Origin: Pseudomonas sp. LB-090624
GTDB lineage: Bacteria > Pseudomonadota > Gammaproteobacteria > Pseudomonadales > Pseudomonadaceae
Assembly: GCF_003205205.1 (NCBI RefSeq)
Contig: NZ_QJRL01000004.1
Coordinates: 186,001-250,000 of the forward strand
Length of the DNA stretch: 64,000 bases
Reading direction: 5' to 3'
Numbering within the stretch: the stretch's first letter is position 1; every line of letters begins with the position of its first letter. The translations under genes and the position numbers were made by a program. A model generated the notes under the pieces. It had not been told where the DNA came from. It ran no database searches and saw nothing but the letters and a program-made list of their open reading frames with translations. Positions 27,301 to 36,829 of this stretch are shown one piece after another.

Positions 27301-28188
27301 ATGGACATCAAGCAGCTCAAATTCCTCATCGCCCTCGACCAGACCCGCCACTTCGGCCAGGCGGCGGCGCTGTGCCATATCACCCAGCCGACGCTGTCCA
27401 TGCGCCTGCGCAACCTGGAAGACGAACTGGACCTGGTGCTGGTCAAGCGAGGCCAGCGCTTCGAAGGCTTTACCGAGGCCGGCGAGCGCATCCTGGCCTG
27501 GGCCCGTACCCTGCTCGCCGCCCACGATGGCCTGCAGGCCGAGGCTGCCAGTTGCCGTGGCCAGGTGGTCGGCAGCCTGCGCCTGGGCACAGTGCCGCTG
27601 GCCAGTTTCAACCCCATGCACCTGCTGCTGCCACTGCGCGAAAAATACCCCGAGCTGCACTTTCAGCTCAGCTCGCTGAGCTCGGAGCAGGTGATCGACG
27701 GCCTCAGCCGCAACCAGCTCGACCTGGGCATCTGCTACCTGGACCAGGTCAACACCAGCTTCTTCGAAGTGATCGAGCTGGGCACCACCACCATGGGCCT
27801 GCTGCACGACACCCGGCACTTCCAGTTTGCCAGCGACACCCTGCGCTGGGACGAGCTGGGCAATATTCCGCTCGGGCTGCTGAGCAAAGGCATGCACTAC
27901 CGCCAGTCGCTGGACCTGAGCTTCCGTAGCCGTGGCCTTGAGCCAGATTCGGTACTGGAAAGCGACTCGACCTTCCAGCTGATCCAGGCCATCAATACCG
28001 GCCTGTGCTGCGCGATCATGCCGCTGGACTGCGGCCTGGAAGACCTCAGCGAGCACCTGCGCATCCTGCCGGTGGCCGACGCTGCCATCCACAGCCCGGT
28101 CGGTCTGCTGCTGCGCCGCAGCGAGCCGCGTTCGGCGATTGCCGAGCAATGCTTTGCCGAAGCCCGGAGATTGTTCGCCAACGTCTAA
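27301..28188 (+). CDS. LysR-family transcriptional regulator
   Basis: A 295-residue regulator with the N-terminal winged helix (residues 1-60; FGQAAALCHITQPTLSMRLR is the helix-turn-helix) and a periplasmic-binding-like effector domain (from about residue 90). The 140 bases between it and moaB are a shared divergent promoter region, so it may control the molybdenum cluster. A long open frame on the other strand covers the same bases and is a shadow. Confidence 0.85.
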   Translation: MDIKQLKFLIALDQTRHFGQAAALCHITQPTLSMRLRNLEDELDLVLVKRGQRFEGFTEAGERILAWARTLLAAHDGLQAEAASCRGQVVGSLRLGTVPLASFNPMHLLLPLREKYPELHFQLSSLSSEQVIDGLSRNQLDLGICYLDQVNTSFFEVIELGTTTMGLLHDTRHFQFASDTLRWDELGNIPLGLLSKGMHYRQSLDLSFRSRGLEPDSVLESDSTFQLIQAINTGLCCAIMPLDCGLEDLSEHLRILPVADAAIHSPVGLLLRRSEPRSAIAEQCFAEARRLFANV

Positions 28189-28347
28189 TTGTCATGTCAC
28201 TCGGTCCGCCAAAGAAATCTCATACGACAAACTCGCAAGTTTCACTAACGACATGTCAGCTTGAGCGCTTTTATTATTGTCGCTTTCTCGGACTCGCTGG
28301 CCTGAAGCCTAAATACAAGGCCCGCTTACATCGTTAAAGGAGCTGAC

Positions 28348-29244
28348 ATGCCGACTTCCACCCACCTGACCTCATCCTTCTGGAGCGTAGAAGCGCTCGC
28401 CCCCTTGGGCGGGTTCGGCACGCTGATACTCATCGGGTTGCTGTTGCGGTTCATCTACAAGCGAGCCGGTTCGCTCTATTTTCTTCGCGACCTTATCTGG
28501 CGCAGCTTTGGTGGCACCACCGAATTCAACAGTCACTCGCAATTAAATACCCTGCGCAAGGAATTACGGGAAATCGAATTCTTCCGCTATGAATTCAACA
28601 TCCCGGCCAACAACCTGCATGAGGCCAGCCTGGCCCACCGCTGGATCGTGGACAACGGCTTTGCACCCGGCGACCTGAGCCGCAACCGCGCCTATATAGA
28701 CTGGAGTGATTTCAACGCGCCCAGGTTTGCTACAGCGCGGTTCTCCCAAGGTCGCTTCAAAGGGTTCTTTATCCTGTTCATCGTACTTTTCGCGCTGATT
28801 GCCCCGCTGCCCCTGGCAAACCAGTCGGAGTACATGATGGTGCGGCTGAAAAATGACCAGGAGTCACCTGCCTTCTACCTATCGCAACAGGACATCAAGT
28901 TCGAGATGTGGTTTCCGGATGAAAAGCTGACGCTGGACCAGTGCCGGTCTTCGGAAAGACTGGCGCCCTTCACACGCTACATGCAAGAAGAAAAACTCGA
29001 CACCATCTGCTCGTTATTCATGGCCCCCGACTACGCAGCGCAAGTTGAAAAAGGTGTGAAGGGCCAGCGTGCACTGCTGTCAGGTTTTGCCGCAATACTG
29101 TTCCTTGGCCTGCTGCTGACTGTACTGAAGCTGTCGCGGATGGACCGCGCCCAAAAACTCTATAACTACTGGCAAGCAAAAGCCGCTTCACCTGCGGCAC
29201 CTACACCTACAGCACCGTCGCCTGCCGGTACTGGCGCGGAGTAA
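28348..29244 (+). CDS. two-span membrane protein of unknown function
   Basis: A 298-residue protein. Hydrophobic segments lie near residues 21-37, 136-155 and 233-254; between the second and third is a region with two cysteines (CRSSERL, TICSLFM) that would face the periplasm, and the C-terminus is an Ala/Pro/Thr-rich tail. I do not recognise the family with confidence. An AAAGGAG site precedes the ATG. The 160 bases upstream are AT-richer than the surroundings. Its last 38 bases overlap the convergent AraC-type gene. Confidence 0.65.
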   Translation: MPTSTHLTSSFWSVEALAPLGGFGTLILIGLLLRFIYKRAGSLYFLRDLIWRSFGGTTEFNSHSQLNTLRKELREIEFFRYEFNIPANNLHEASLAHRWIVDNGFAPGDLSRNRAYIDWSDFNAPRFATARFSQGRFKGFFILFIVLFALIAPLPLANQSEYMMVRLKNDQESPAFYLSQQDIKFEMWFPDEKLTLDQCRSSERLAPFTRYMQEEKLDTICSLFMAPDYAAQVEKGVKGQRALLSGFAAILFLGLLLTVLKLSRMDRAQKLYNYWQAKAASPAAPTPTAPSPAGTGAE

Positions 29245-29980
29245 AGCCGGTCAGCTGCTTGAACTGGCGGCTGAAGGCGCTGTGGTCGGTATAGCCGCAG
29301 CACATGGCCACTTCCGTGATCGGCAGGTCCGAATGCAGCAGGCGATGAGCGTGCTCCAGCCGTGCCTTGTGGATCATCTGCCGTGGCGTGAGGTGGAACA
29401 CCCGCTTGCAATAGCGCTCCAGCTGGGCCACGGAAATACCGGCAATGCGGGTTAGCTCGCCCATGCTGATCGGCTGATGGAAATGCTGGCGAATGTGCTC
29501 GTCCACCGCGGCCAGGCGTTGATAGGCGGGGTGGCTGTCGGCAGCTGACTGCAGGTCGACCGAAATACCGACAAGGCCGATGATCTCGCCCGCCTGGTTG
29601 TACAGCGGGCGCTTGTGCGTCAGGCACCAGCCGGGTTCACGGCTGCCGTACAGGTGCAGTTCCAGTTGGTCCTCCAGCACCATCCCTTCCTTGAGCACCC
29701 GGCGGTCCTGCTCGGTGTAGCCGGGGCCCAGCTGTGCCGGGAACACTTCGGCACTGGTCTTGCCCAGCAGCGGTTGCAGGCGCTTGAGGCCGCAGCGCTG
29801 GACCAAGGTGGTGTTGGCCAGCACGTAGCGGGCGGCCGGGTCCTTGATGAAGATCGCGGCGTTAGGGATGGCATCGAGAATCGGCAGCAGCAGCGATATA
29901 CCGGCGAGCAGGGCCTCGAGGCTGGCGGGGCGGTGCTGGTCAAGGGACTGGTAGAGGGTTGCCAAGGGGGCGTTGGTCAT
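29207..29980 (-). CDS. AraC-family regulator with PAS sensor domain
   Basis: A 257-residue protein: an N-terminal PAS-like domain (residues about 30-145; IPNAAIFIKDPAARYVLAN and GEIIGLVGISVD) and a C-terminal AraC double helix-turn-helix (about 165-255; ISVAQLERYCKRVFHLTPRQ and ITEVAMCCGYTDHSAFSRQF). It is divergent from the hydroxyproline permease and is the likely activator of that cluster. Whether the PAS domain binds hydroxyproline or another ligand cannot be told. Confidence 0.87.
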   Translation of the reverse strand: MTNAPLATLYQSLDQHRPASLEALLAGISLLLPILDAIPNAAIFIKDPAARYVLANTTLVQRCGLKRLQPLLGKTSAEVFPAQLGPGYTEQDRRVLKEGMVLEDQLELHLYGSREPGWCLTHKRPLYNQAGEIIGLVGISVDLQSAADSHPAYQRLAAVDEHIRQHFHQPISMGELTRIAGISVAQLERYCKRVFHLTPRQMIHKARLEHAHRLLHSDLPITEVAMCCGYTDHSAFSRQFKQLTGFTPRQYRQATVL

Positions 29981-30295
29981 CTGTCGGTTCTCTGCTGGCT
30001 GTGCCGGCCTCTTCGCGGGTGAACCCGTGAAAGGGCCGGCACTAGCACTGCATCTCTCAAACCCTTATCCGGTATGGCTTTGAGCCTATCCCCCCGCTTT
30101 GCGCCTTACCACTGTTTTTCTGCAACTGTGCCGATTTCGTCATGCCCCTTGCAGAAAACCATCAAGAACCGCCGCCCCGACCGGTTCACTCTATGCCCCA
30201 CGCAAGCCGCCCAAGTCCTACAAGAGCGCGGCCCAAAAAGCCGCATCTCGTGACATCAGACCTGCCTATCCAATAACCAACAAAAAGGCGAACCC
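29981..30295. other. divergent intergenic region before the hydroxyproline cluster
   Basis: About 315 bases holding one REP hairpin (30000-30041) and, presumably, the AraC-activated promoter of the permease gene. Base composition drops towards the permease start. No gene or RNA is recognisable. Confidence 0.5.
30000..30041. repeat. REP-type hairpin
   Basis: GTGCCGGCC and GGCCGGCAC flank TCTTCGCGGGTGAACCCGTG, giving a long imperfect stem of the same type as the other TTCGCGGG elements here. It sits just upstream of the AraC-type gene. Confidence 0.7.
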
Positions 30296-31909
30296 ATGTC
30301 AGGCAAATTCAAAAAACAGTTATCACTGCTGGACCTCACCTTCATCGGCCTAGGGGCCATTTTCGGCTCGGGCTGGCTGTTCGCCGCCAGCCACGTGTCG
30401 GCCATCGCCGGCCCGGCTGGCATCCTCTCCTGGTTCCTTGGCGGCTTCGCCGTCCTGCTACTGGGCATCGTCTACTGCGAACTGGGCGCCGCCCTGCCAC
30501 GTGCCGGTGGCGTGGTGCGCTACCCGGTGTACTCGCACGGCCCGCTGCTCGGCTATCTGATGGGCTTCATCACCCTGATCGCTTTCTCCAGCCTGATCGC
30601 TATCGAAGTGGTCGCTTCGCGCCAATACGCCGCTGCCTGGTTCCCCGGGCTGACCAAGGCCGGCACCAGCGACCCAACCCTGCTCGGCTGGCTGGTGCAG
30701 TTCGCCCTGCTGGGGCTGTTCTTCTTCCTCAACTACCGCAGCGTGAAAACCTTCGCCAAAGCCAACAACCTGGTCAGCGTGTTCAAGTTCATCGTGCCGC
30801 TGCTGGTGATCGGCGTGCTGTTCACCTTCTTCAAGCCAGAAAACTTCGAGGTCCAGGGCTTTGCCCCGTTCGGCCTGTCCGGGGTGGAAATGGCCGTATC
30901 CGCTGGCGGCATCATCTTCGCCTACCTGGGCCTGACGCCGATCATTTCGGTGGCCAGCGAGGTCAAGAACCCGCAGCGCACCATCCCGATTGCGCTGATT
31001 CTTTCGGTGTTGCTGTCCACCGCGATCTACGCCTTGCTGCAACTGGCCTTCCTCGGCAGCGTGCCGACCGAAATGCTGGCCAACGGCTGGGCCAGCGTGA
31101 CCAAGGAACTGGCCCTGCCCTACCGTGACATCGCCCTGGCGCTGGGTGTGGGCTGGCTCGCCTACCTGGTGGTGGCCGACGCAGTGATCTCGCCAAGCGG
31201 CTGCGGCAACATCTACATGAACGCCACCCCGCGCGTGATCTATGGCTGGGCGCAGACCGGCACCTTCTTCAAGTACTTCACCCGCATCGATGCAGAGTCC
31301 GGCATCCCGCGCCCGGCCCTGTGGCTGACATTTGGCCTGTCGGTGTTCTGGACCCTGCCGTTCCCATCGTGGGAAGCGCTGATCAACGTGGTGTCCGCAG
31401 CGCTGGTACTGAGCTACGCGGTAGCGCCGGTCAGCGTCGCCGCCCTGCGCCGCAATGCACCACACATGCCGCGCCCGTTCCGGGTCAAGGGCATGGCCGT
31501 GCTCGGCCCGCTGTCGTTCATCATCGCTGCACTGATCGTGTACTGGTCGGGCTGGAACACCGTGTCGTGGCTGCTGGCCCTGCAGATCGTGATGTTCGTG
31601 CTGTACCTGCTGTGCAGCCGTTTCGTGCCCACCCAGCACCTTTCGCTGGCCCAGCAAGTTCGCTCGTCGGCGTGGCTGATCGGGTTCTATGCGCTGACCA
31701 TCCTGCTGTCGTGGCTGGGCAGTTTCGGCGGCCTGGGGGTAATCGGCCACCCGCTCGACACCGTGGCCGTGGCTGCCTGCGCGCTGGGCATCTACTACTG
31801 GGGCGCGGCCACTGGCGTGCCTGCCCACCTGGTGCGCCTGGAAGGCGAGGACGAAAGCGAAGCCTGCGCTGAAACCTATACCGGCCGCCCTGCTGCCGTC
31901 GCTTCCTGA
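30296..31909 (+). CDS. APC-superfamily amino acid permease, probable hydroxyproline uptake
   Basis: A 537-residue transporter with about 12 membrane spans. The first span carries the substrate motif [10 protein letters not shown], typical of APC permeases, and the spans [21 protein letters not shown] and YGWAQTG fit the family. The AAAAGGCG site precedes the ATG. It is the first gene of the hydroxyproline catabolic cluster, 23 bases before the epimerase, so hydroxyproline or a related imino acid is the likely cargo. Confidence 0.87.
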   Translation: MSGKFKKQLSLLDLTFIGLGAIFGSGWLFAASHVSAIAGPAGILSWFLGGFAVLLLGIVYCELGAALPRAGGVVRYPVYSHGPLLGYLMGFITLIAFSSLIAIEVVASRQYAAAWFPGLTKAGTSDPTLLGWLVQFALLGLFFFLNYRSVKTFAKANNLVSVFKFIVPLLVIGVLFTFFKPENFEVQGFAPFGLSGVEMAVSAGGIIFAYLGLTPIISVASEVKNPQRTIPIALILSVLLSTAIYALLQLAFLGSVPTEMLANGWASVTKELALPYRDIALALGVGWLAYLVVADAVISPSGCGNIYMNATPRVIYGWAQTGTFFKYFTRIDAESGIPRPALWLTFGLSVFWTLPFPSWEALINVVSAALVLSYAVAPVSVAALRRNAPHMPRPFRVKGMAVLGPLSFIIAALIVYWSGWNTVSWLLALQIVMFVLYLLCSRFVPTQHLSLAQQVRSSAWLIGFYALTILLSWLGSFGGLGVIGHPLDTVAVAACALGIYYWGAATGVPAHLVRLEGEDESEACAETYTGRPAAVAS

Positions 31910-31932
31910 TCTTTTACGCAAGGGACAAGCCC

Positions 31933-32859
31933 ATGAAACAGATTCACGTCATCGACTCCCACACTGGCGGCGAACCGACCCGCCTGGTGATGAAGGGCTT
32001 TCCGCAACTGCACGGCCGCAGCATGGCCGAACAGCGCGACGAACTGCGCGAGCTGCACGACCCATGGCGCCGTGCCTGCCTGCTGGAGCCACGCGGCAAC
32101 GATGTGCTGGTTGGCGCACTGTACTGCCCGCCAGTGTCGGCCGACGCCACCTGCGGCGTGATCTTCTTCAACAACGCCGGCTACCTGAACATGTGCGGTC
32201 ACGGCACCATCGGCCTGGTCGCCTCGTTGCAGCACCTGGGCCTGATCGCACCAGGTGTGCACAAGATCGACACCCCGGTCGGCCAGGTCAGCGCCACCCT
32301 GCACGACGACGGCGCCATCACCATCGGCAACGTGCCCTCCTACCGCTACCGCCAACAGGTTGCGGTGGACGTGCCCGGCCATGGCGTGGTGCATGGCGAC
32401 ATCGCCTGGGGCGGCAACTGGTTCTTCCTCGTTGCCGAACACGGCCAGCGCATCGAGCTGGATAACCGCGAGGCGTTGACCGAGTACACCTGGGCCATGC
32501 TCAAGGCGCTCGAAGCCCAAGGCATCACCGGCGAGAACGGCGCGCCCATCGACCACGTCGAGCTGTTCGCCGACGACGCCAACGCCGACAGCCGCAACTT
32601 CGTGATGTGCCCCGGCAAGGCCTACGACCGCTCACCGTGCGGCACCGGCACCAGCGCCAAGCTGGCCTGCCTGGCCGCCGACGGCACGCTTGCCGAAGGC
32701 CAGACCTGGGTGCAGGCCAGCATCACCGGCAGCCAGTTTCACGGCCGTTACGAGCGCGACGGCGAGCGTATTCGACCGTTCATCACCGGCCGCGCCCACA
32801 TGACCGCCGACAGCACCCTGCTGATCGACGAACAGGACCCGTTCGCCTGGGGCATCTAA
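31933..32859 (+). CDS. lhpA: 4-hydroxyproline 2-epimerase (proline racemase family)
   Basis: A 308-residue cofactor-free epimerase. The two catalytic cysteines are Cys88 (LNMCGHG) and Cys236 (SPCGTGTSA), acting as the acid-base pair that converts trans-4-hydroxy-L-proline to cis-4-hydroxy-D-proline. The Cys pair and the [10 protein letters not shown] start place it among hydroxyproline epimerases rather than dehydratases, which have Thr at the second position. Second gene of the cluster. Confidence 0.92.
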   Translation: MKQIHVIDSHTGGEPTRLVMKGFPQLHGRSMAEQRDELRELHDPWRRACLLEPRGNDVLVGALYCPPVSADATCGVIFFNNAGYLNMCGHGTIGLVASLQHLGLIAPGVHKIDTPVGQVSATLHDDGAITIGNVPSYRYRQQVAVDVPGHGVVHGDIAWGGNWFFLVAEHGQRIELDNREALTEYTWAMLKALEAQGITGENGAPIDHVELFADDANADSRNFVMCPGKAYDRSPCGTGTSAKLACLAADGTLAEGQTWVQASITGSQFHGRYERDGERIRPFITGRAHMTADSTLLIDEQDPFAWGI

Positions 32860-32905
32860 GCCCCCGGCCTGTTGACCAAACCCAATTTCGCCAGGAGTAA
32901 CAACA

Positions 32906-33853
32906 ATGACCAACAACATTTTCACCGGCACCATGCCCGCCCTGATGACCCCATGCACCGCCGAGCGCAAGCCGGACTTCGACGCCTTGGTGCGCAAGGG
33001 TCACGAACTGATCGAGGCCGGCATGAGCGCCGTGGTGTACTGCGGTTCGATGGGCGACTGGCCACTACTGACCGAGGCCGAGCGCCAGGAAGGCGTGGCG
33101 CGCCTGGTGGCCGCCGGTATTCCGACCATCGTTGGCACGGGCGCGGTCAACACCCGTGAGGCAGTGTCGCATGCCGCCCACGCCGCCAAGGTCGGTGCCG
33201 CCGGCCTGATGGTGATCCCTCGCGTGCTCAGCCGCGGCGCGTCGCTGATCGCCCAGAAGCATCACTTCTCGGCCATCCTGGCTGCCGCGCCGAAGCTGCC
33301 GGCGGTGATCTACAACAGCCCCTACTACGGCTTTGCCACCCGCGCCGACCTGTTCTTCGAACTGCGTAGCGCGTTCCCCAACCTGATCGGCTTCAAGGAG
33401 TTCGGTGGTGGCGCCGACCTGCGCTATGCCGCCGAGCACATCACCTCCAAGGACGATGACGTTACCCTGATGGTGGGCGTCGACACCCAGGTGGTGCATG
33501 GCTTCGTCAACTGCAACGCCACGGGCGCCATCACCGGTATCGGCAACGCCCTGCCACGGGAAGTGCTGCAACTGGTGAGCCTGAGCAAGCAGGCAGCCAA
33601 GGGCGATGCCCGTGCCCGGCGCCTGGCGCGCGAGCTGGAAGCAGCGCTGGCGGTGCTGTCGTCGTTCGATGAAGGCTGCGACCTGGTGCTGTACTACAAG
33701 CACCTGATGGTGCTGAACGGCGACCGCGAGTACAGCCTGCACTTCAACGAAACGGACGTGCTGACCGATGCCCAGCGCAATTATGCCGAGCAGCAGTACG
33801 CGCTGTTCCGCAGCTGGTACGCCAGCTGGTCGGCCGAGCAGAACATCGCCTGA
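32906..33853 (+). CDS. lhpC: 1-pyrroline-4-hydroxy-2-carboxylate deaminase (DHDPS family)
   Basis: A 315-residue TIM-barrel enzyme. Lys164 (GFKEFGG) forms the Schiff base and Tyr136 (IYNSPYYG) is conserved. In the known Pseudomonas pathway this family member converts pyrroline-4-hydroxy-2-carboxylate, formed by D-hydroxyproline oxidation, into 2-oxoglutarate semialdehyde and ammonia. Position between the epimerase and semialdehyde dehydrogenase supports this directly. A GGAG site precedes the ATG. Confidence 0.9.
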   Translation: MTNNIFTGTMPALMTPCTAERKPDFDALVRKGHELIEAGMSAVVYCGSMGDWPLLTEAERQEGVARLVAAGIPTIVGTGAVNTREAVSHAAHAAKVGAAGLMVIPRVLSRGASLIAQKHHFSAILAAAPKLPAVIYNSPYYGFATRADLFFELRSAFPNLIGFKEFGGGADLRYAAEHITSKDDDVTLMVGVDTQVVHGFVNCNATGAITGIGNALPREVLQLVSLSKQAAKGDARARRLARELEAALAVLSSFDEGCDLVLYYKHLMVLNGDREYSLHFNETDVLTDAQRNYAEQQYALFRSWYASWSAEQNIA

Positions 33854-33878
33854 TTCATCGCCGAGCCGCAGCCTCCCG

Positions 33879-33917
33879 GTGGGAGCGTGTTCGACGCCTC
33901 GATGAACCCGCTCCCAC
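33879..33917. repeat. inverted repeat GTGGGAGCG/CGCTCCCAC
   Basis: A 9-bp perfect stem around 21 bases lies between the deaminase and semialdehyde dehydrogenase genes of one operon. It resembles a second class of Pseudomonas intergenic repeat with GGGAGCG ends and may stabilise the mRNA. Confidence 0.5.
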
Positions 33918-33969
33918 AGGCATCGCGGCGCACCCTTGATCCTGTCTTTATAGTTCCCAAGGAGGCTAC

Positions 33970-35547
33970 ATGCCCCTCACAGGCAACCTGCTGATCGGCC
34001 AGACGCCGGTAACCGGCAGCCGCGAAGCCATCCGCGCAATCGACCCGGCGACCGGCCAGGCGCTGGAACCGGCCTACCTCGGCGGCACACGCGAACACGT
34101 GTCCCAGGCCTGCGCCCTGGCCTGGGCAGCGTTCGACGCCTACCGCGAAACCTCGCCCGAACAACGGGCTCAATTTCTTGAAACCATCGCTGCGCAGATC
34201 GAAGCCCTCGGTGATGCCCTGATCGACCGCGCCGTGGCCGAAACCGGCCTGCCCGCGGCCCGTATCCAGGGCGAACGTGGCCGCACCTGCACTCAGCTGC
34301 GCACCTTCGCTCGTGTAGTGCGAGCCGGCGAATGGCTGGACGTGCGTGTCGACACTGCCCTGCCCGAGCGCCAGCCGTTGCCGCGTGCCGACCTGCGCCA
34401 GCGCCAGGTCGCACTGGGCCCGGTAGCCGTGTTCGGCGCCAGCAATTTCCCCTTGGCCTTCTCGGTGGCCGGCGGTGACACGGCTTCGGCACTGGCGGCC
34501 GGCTGCCCAGTGGTCGTCAAGGCGCACAGCGCCCACCCCGGCACCAGTGAACTGGTCGGCCAAGCGGTGGCGCAAGCGGTGCAACAGTGCGGCTTGCCAG
34601 CCGGCGTGTTCTCGCTGCTGTACGGCTCTGGCCGTGAAGCAGGTATCGCGCTGGTCAGCGACCCGCGCATCAAGGCTGTTGGGTTTACCGGCTCGCGCAG
34701 CGGTGGTATCGCGCTGTGCCAGGCGGCCCAGGCACGCCCGGAACCGATCCCGGTGTACGCCGAAATGAGCTCGATCAACCCGGTGTTCCTGTTCGACGCA
34801 GCCCTGCAGGCCCGCGCCGAAGCGCTGGCACAAGGCTTCGTCGCCTCGCTGACCCAGGGCGCCGGGCAGTTCTGCACCAACCCCGGCCTGGTCATCGCCC
34901 GTCAAGGCCCGGCGTTGCAGCGTTTCCTCAGTGCAGCCAGCAGCCACCTGCGCCAGGCCGCCGCGCAAACCATGCTCACCCCAGGCATTTTCAGTGCGTA
35001 TCAGGCCGGTGTCGCAACGCTGGCCGAAAACGCCAACGCCCAGGCCGTCGCACGCGGCCAGGACAGCAATGGCCCCAACCAGTGCCAGGCGCAACTGTTC
35101 ATCACCCAAGCCGAAGCCTTCCTCAGCGACCCGGCCTTGCAAGGCGAGGTGTTCGGCGCAGCCTCGCTGGTGGTGGCTTGCAGCAGCGATGAACAAATCC
35201 GACAGGTAGCCGAGCACTTGGAAGGCCAACTGACCGCTACCCTGCATCTGGACGAAACCGACATCGACCGTGCCCGCGCCCTGCTACCCACCCTGGAACG
35301 CAAGGCCGGGCGCATTCTGGTCAATGGCTGGCCGACCGGTGTCGAGGTCTGCGATGCGATGGTGCATGGCGGCCCGTTCCCGGCCACCTCGGATGCCCGC
35401 ACCACCTCGGTGGGCACCGCGGCGATCCTGCGTTTCCTGCGCCCGGTTTGCTATCAGGACTTCCCCGATGCGCTGCTGCCGCAGGCATTGAAACAGGGCA
35501 ACCCGCTGCAGCTGCGGCGCCTGCTAGACGGCAAACGGGAAGGCTGA
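33970..35547 (+). CDS. 2-oxoglutarate semialdehyde dehydrogenase
   Basis: A 525-residue aldehyde dehydrogenase that would oxidise 2-oxoglutarate semialdehyde to 2-oxoglutarate with NAD(P)+, feeding the citric acid cycle. Cys302 (GQFCTNPG) is the nucleophile and Glu265 (YAEMSSINP) the general base; FTGSRSGG is the cofactor loop. The length and the NPVFLF segment fit the type III KGSADH group found in hydroxyproline clusters. AAGGAGG ribosome site. Next gene starts 2 bases after its stop. Confidence 0.9.
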   Translation: MPLTGNLLIGQTPVTGSREAIRAIDPATGQALEPAYLGGTREHVSQACALAWAAFDAYRETSPEQRAQFLETIAAQIEALGDALIDRAVAETGLPAARIQGERGRTCTQLRTFARVVRAGEWLDVRVDTALPERQPLPRADLRQRQVALGPVAVFGASNFPLAFSVAGGDTASALAAGCPVVVKAHSAHPGTSELVGQAVAQAVQQCGLPAGVFSLLYGSGREAGIALVSDPRIKAVGFTGSRSGGIALCQAAQARPEPIPVYAEMSSINPVFLFDAALQARAEALAQGFVASLTQGAGQFCTNPGLVIARQGPALQRFLSAASSHLRQAAAQTMLTPGIFSAYQAGVATLAENANAQAVARGQDSNGPNQCQAQLFITQAEAFLSDPALQGEVFGAASLVVACSSDEQIRQVAEHLEGQLTATLHLDETDIDRARALLPTLERKAGRILVNGWPTGVEVCDAMVHGGPFPATSDARTTSVGTAAILRFLRPVCYQDFPDALLPQALKQGNPLQLRRLLDGKREG

Positions 35548-35549
35548 GC

Positions 35550-36797
35550 ATGCTCGAAACCGCTGAAACCGATATTGCCGTGATCGGCGCAGGCATCGTC
35601 GGCGTCGCCTGCGCCTTGCAACTGGCCCGCCAGGGCCGTCGGGTAACCCTGGTCGACCGCCAGGCGCCCGGCCTTGGCGCGTCCTTCGGCAATGCCGGGC
35701 ACCTGGCAACCGAGCAAGTGTTCCCGATTGCCGACCTGTCGATCCTCAAGCGCCTGCCTCGCATGCTGTTCGACCCGATGGGCCCACTGCGCCTGGACTG
35801 GAAATACCTGCCCAAGGCCATGCCGTGGTTCACCCGGCTGCTGCTCAACCTGCGCCCGGCGCCGTTCCAGCGCAGCGTGGCTGGCATCCGTACGCTGAAC
35901 GAAGGCAGCCTGGGCGCCTGGCAACGGCTGTTGGGCTCGATCGGGCGCAGCGAGTTGTTTCAAGAGGATGGTTCGTTGCTGGTGTTCGAGAAGCCTGAGT
36001 CACGCCAGGCGCTGGAGGCGTTGCGCACACGCATGCAACAGCAGGCGGTGCCGGTGGCCTTCTGGTCGGCCGAAACTGTGCGCGAAGCGGCGCCGCAACT
36101 CAGCCCGTCATTGTTGGGCGGGTTGTTCTTCCCGCGCACGGGGCACTTCATCGACCCTTATCGGGTGGTGTGCGAATTGTTCGAAGCGGCCAAGGCCAGC
36201 GGCGTCCGCTTTGTCCAGGCGCAGGTCGATGGCGGGCATTTGCACAGTGCCGGTGTGAGCCTTGTCAGCACCCAGGGCACGCTCAATGCCCGCCAGGTGC
36301 TTGTCAGCTGTGGCGCCCACTCTGCGAAACTGACCGCCGCGCTGACCGGCAAGCGGGTGCCGCTGGATACAGAACGCGGCTACCACCTGATGTTGCCAGG
36401 GGAGCACCAGCGCTTGCCGTTTGCAGTCACCTCGCTTGAGCGCAAGTTCATCATGACGCCCATGGCCGAAGGTTTGCGCCTGGCTGGCACAGTGGAGTTT
36501 GCCGGGCTGCAGGCACCGCCGAGCATGCAGCGGGCGTGGCAGTTGCACCGGTTGAGCAAGGGGTTGTTCCGGCATGACTTGAGCGTCGAAGGGGCAACGC
36601 CGTGGATGGGTTTCAGGCCTTCGTTGCCGGACTCGCTGCCGGTGATCGACAGGGTCTGCGATGGGCGAGTGCTGTTGGCGTTTGGGCATCAACACCTGGG
36701 GTTGACCCAGGCGGCAGTGACGGCGGAATGGGTGGGACGGTTGGCTGAGCAGGCTGGTGGGCCTGAGGTGGTAGCCTACCGTCTGGATCGGTTCTAG
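35550..36797 (+). CDS. FAD-dependent D-hydroxyproline dehydrogenase (DadA-like)
   Basis: A 415-residue flavoprotein. The FAD motif is AVIGAGIVGVACALQLA at residues about 10-26, followed by GLGASFGNAGHL, and the C-terminal FAD contact is LLAFGHQHLGLTQA. It would oxidise cis-4-hydroxy-D-proline to the pyrroline substrate of the deaminase, completing the pathway. The frame runs on upstream, but ATG 35550 directly follows the stop of the previous gene, implying coupled translation. Confidence 0.88.
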   Translation: MLETAETDIAVIGAGIVGVACALQLARQGRRVTLVDRQAPGLGASFGNAGHLATEQVFPIADLSILKRLPRMLFDPMGPLRLDWKYLPKAMPWFTRLLLNLRPAPFQRSVAGIRTLNEGSLGAWQRLLGSIGRSELFQEDGSLLVFEKPESRQALEALRTRMQQQAVPVAFWSAETVREAAPQLSPSLLGGLFFPRTGHFIDPYRVVCELFEAAKASGVRFVQAQVDGGHLHSAGVSLVSTQGTLNARQVLVSCGAHSAKLTAALTGKRVPLDTERGYHLMLPGEHQRLPFAVTSLERKFIMTPMAEGLRLAGTVEFAGLQAPPSMQRAWQLHRLSKGLFRHDLSVEGATPWMGFRPSLPDSLPVIDRVCDGRVLLAFGHQHLGLTQAAVTAEWVGRLAEQAGGPEVVAYRLDRF

Positions 36798-36802
36798 ATT
36801 CA

Positions 36803-36821
36803 GGGGCCGCTGTGCGGCCCC
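36803..36821. terminator. bidirectional hairpin terminator
   Basis: GGGGCCG and CGGCCCC pair around CTGTG, followed by TT, between the converging hydroxyproline cluster and xenA. Confidence 0.65.
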
Positions 36822-36829
36822 TTCAAGCC

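Noticed and set aside
27241..28149. Minus-strand open frame of 302 codons
   Set aside because: Shadow of the LysR gene on the other strand, which has a proper helix-turn-helix and start.
30458..31921. Minus-strand open frame of 487 codons
   Set aside because: Antisense to the permease gene; composition is that of a shadow frame.
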